NCBI GenBank assembly: GCA_029560815.1 | Contig: JAKQKF010000478.1 | Location: 1 to 5,317 of the forward strand | Reading direction: 5' to 3' | Origin: a bacterium | Lineage (GTDB): Bacteria > KSB1 > UBA2214 | Length of the DNA: 5,317 bases | Shown: in pieces, positions 4,735 to 5,317 of the stretch | Numbering within the stretch: the stretch's first letter is position 1 | Layout: each line of letters starts with the position of its first letter | Notes under the pieces: model-generated | Database searches by the model: none | Seen by the model: the letters and a program-made list of their open reading frames with translations, nothing else | What the model was told of the DNA's origin: nothing | Translations under genes and position numbers: made by a program

Positions 4735-4775
4735 TAATTGGTGGAGCTTGGCCTTCCAATTAATCACTTGATTGG
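4735..4775. promoter_or_regulatory. Inverted-repeat cluster upstream of glpD (possible operator)
   Basis: The 237 bp between hicA and glpD hold no recognised gene. TAATTGG (4735-4741) is the exact reverse complement of CCAATTA (4756-4762). CCAATTAA (4756-4763) also pairs, with one mismatch, with TTGATTGG (4768-4775) around a 4-nt centre. The middle arm can therefore pair with either neighbour, or each pair may be a binding site. I cannot pick a convincing glpD promoter: TTGATT (4768-4773) could be a -35 box, but TATAGA (4787-4792) is only 13 nt away. CGATTT/AAATCG (4673-4687) is a small AT-rich hairpin after hicA, too weak to call a terminator. Confidence 0.4.
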
Positions 4776-4848
4776 ATTTATGAGAATATAGAAGACGGCG
4801 GTTGTTTCCACCCACGGATAAGACAGCATCATGACCGAGGAGAAGAAC

Positions 4849-5317
4849 ATGAACAGAGAGCACGCGCTGCAGAATCTGACATCCGATCCCGGTAAAATCT
4901 GGGATGTGATCATCATCGGCGGCGGGGCGACCGGCCTCGGCTGCGCGGTCGATGCGGCCGCCCGCGGCTACGAGACCCTGCTGGTCGAGCAGGCCGATTT
5001 CGCCAAGGGCACCACCAGCCGCAGCACCAAGCTCATCCACGGCGGGGTGCGCTATCTCGCCCAGGGAGACCTCTCTCTGGTCTTCGAGGCCCTGCATGAG
5101 CGCGGATTGATGATGCAGAACGCTCCCCATCTGGTCCGCAACCAGCAGTTCATCATCCCGGTCTATGAGTGGTGGGAAGGCCCCTTTTACAATGTCGGCA
5201 TGAAGTTTTACGACATCATGTCCGGCAAGATGGGGCTCGGCCCCTCGCAAAAGATCTCCAGGGAGGAGACTCTGGCCGCCATCCCCAATCTCGACCAGAA
5301 GGGGCTGCTCGGGGGGG
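4849..5317 (+). CDS. glpD: FAD-dependent glycerol-3-phosphate dehydrogenase, N-terminal part (runs off window)
   Basis: The first 156 codons of a gene usually around 500-550 codons long. GlpD oxidises sn-glycerol-3-phosphate to dihydroxyacetone phosphate and passes electrons to membrane quinone. With the start at 4849, the FAD motif GGGATG is at residues 24-29, followed by a family stretch CAVDAAARG (32-40), the flavin-end acidic residue in LLVEQ, and TTSRSTKLIHGGVRYL (55-70), the hallmark of this family. ALHERGLMMQNAPHLV (81-96) also fits. I prefer ATG 4849 because GAGGAG (4837-4842) lies 6 nt upstream; the in-frame ATG 4831 would add six residues but has no good ribosome binding site. The last codons (KGLLGG) fit the family where GGV is expected next, so the frame is intact to the edge. 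GC-rich, like the sdh genes. Confidence 0.92.
   Translation, partial: MNREHALQNLTSDPGKIWDVIIIGGGATGLGCAVDAAARGYETLLVEQADFAKGTTSRSTKLIHGGVRYLAQGDLSLVFEALHERGLMMQNAPHLVRNQQFIIPVYEWWEGPFYNVGMKFYDIMSGKMGLGPSQKISREETLAAIPNLDQKGLLGG

Overview
The window looks like chromosomal DNA from a GC-rich anaerobic or respiratory bacterium. A Desulfuromonadales/Geobacter-like deltaproteobacterium is my best guess. That guess is an inference from gene style, GC-rich codon use and the kind of intergenic repeats present; no phylogenetic marker is present. The layout is: a non-coding repeat field (1-342); a promoter and leader (358-524); a four-gene complex II operon (525-4003) closed by a strong intrinsic terminator (4013-4054); a further copy of the repeat element (4074-4100); a small AT-richer hicBA toxin-antitoxin pair with its own sigma-70 promoter (4157-4611); an intergenic region with an inverted-repeat cluster (4612-4848); and the 5' part of a glpD-type glycerol-3-phosphate dehydrogenase gene that runs off the window (4849-5317).

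The central operon encodes a complete succinate dehydrogenase/fumarate reductase: the covalent-FAD flavoprotein (SdhA/FrdA), two three-helix membrane anchors (SdhC, SdhD) and the three-cluster iron-sulfur protein (SdhB/FrdB). All cofactor and active-site residues I looked for are present. The complex would exchange electrons between succinate/fumarate and the membrane quinone pool. The gene order A-C-D-B is not the usual C-D-A-B, and the anchors carry four well-placed histidines that could hold two b hemes. GlpD, just downstream but under separate control, also delivers electrons to quinone, so two quinone-linked flavoenzymes sit close together.

The least explained part is the repeat system. 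Purine-rich blocks built from 8-9 nt units (GCAGAGnn, GCCAAGnn, CACGGAGG and similar) stand in forward orientation at 45-68 and 103-126, in reverse orientation at 135-332, and again in forward orientation at 4077-4100 just past the operon terminator. Two approximately 100-bp reverse-orientation copies differ by an indel of exactly one 9-nt unit. Blocks of this general look are, to my recollection, scattered between genes of many environmental bacteria without known function. I see no convincing wholly new protein system here; the repeats, the possible di-heme anchor pair and the leader ORF are the items most worth a second look.
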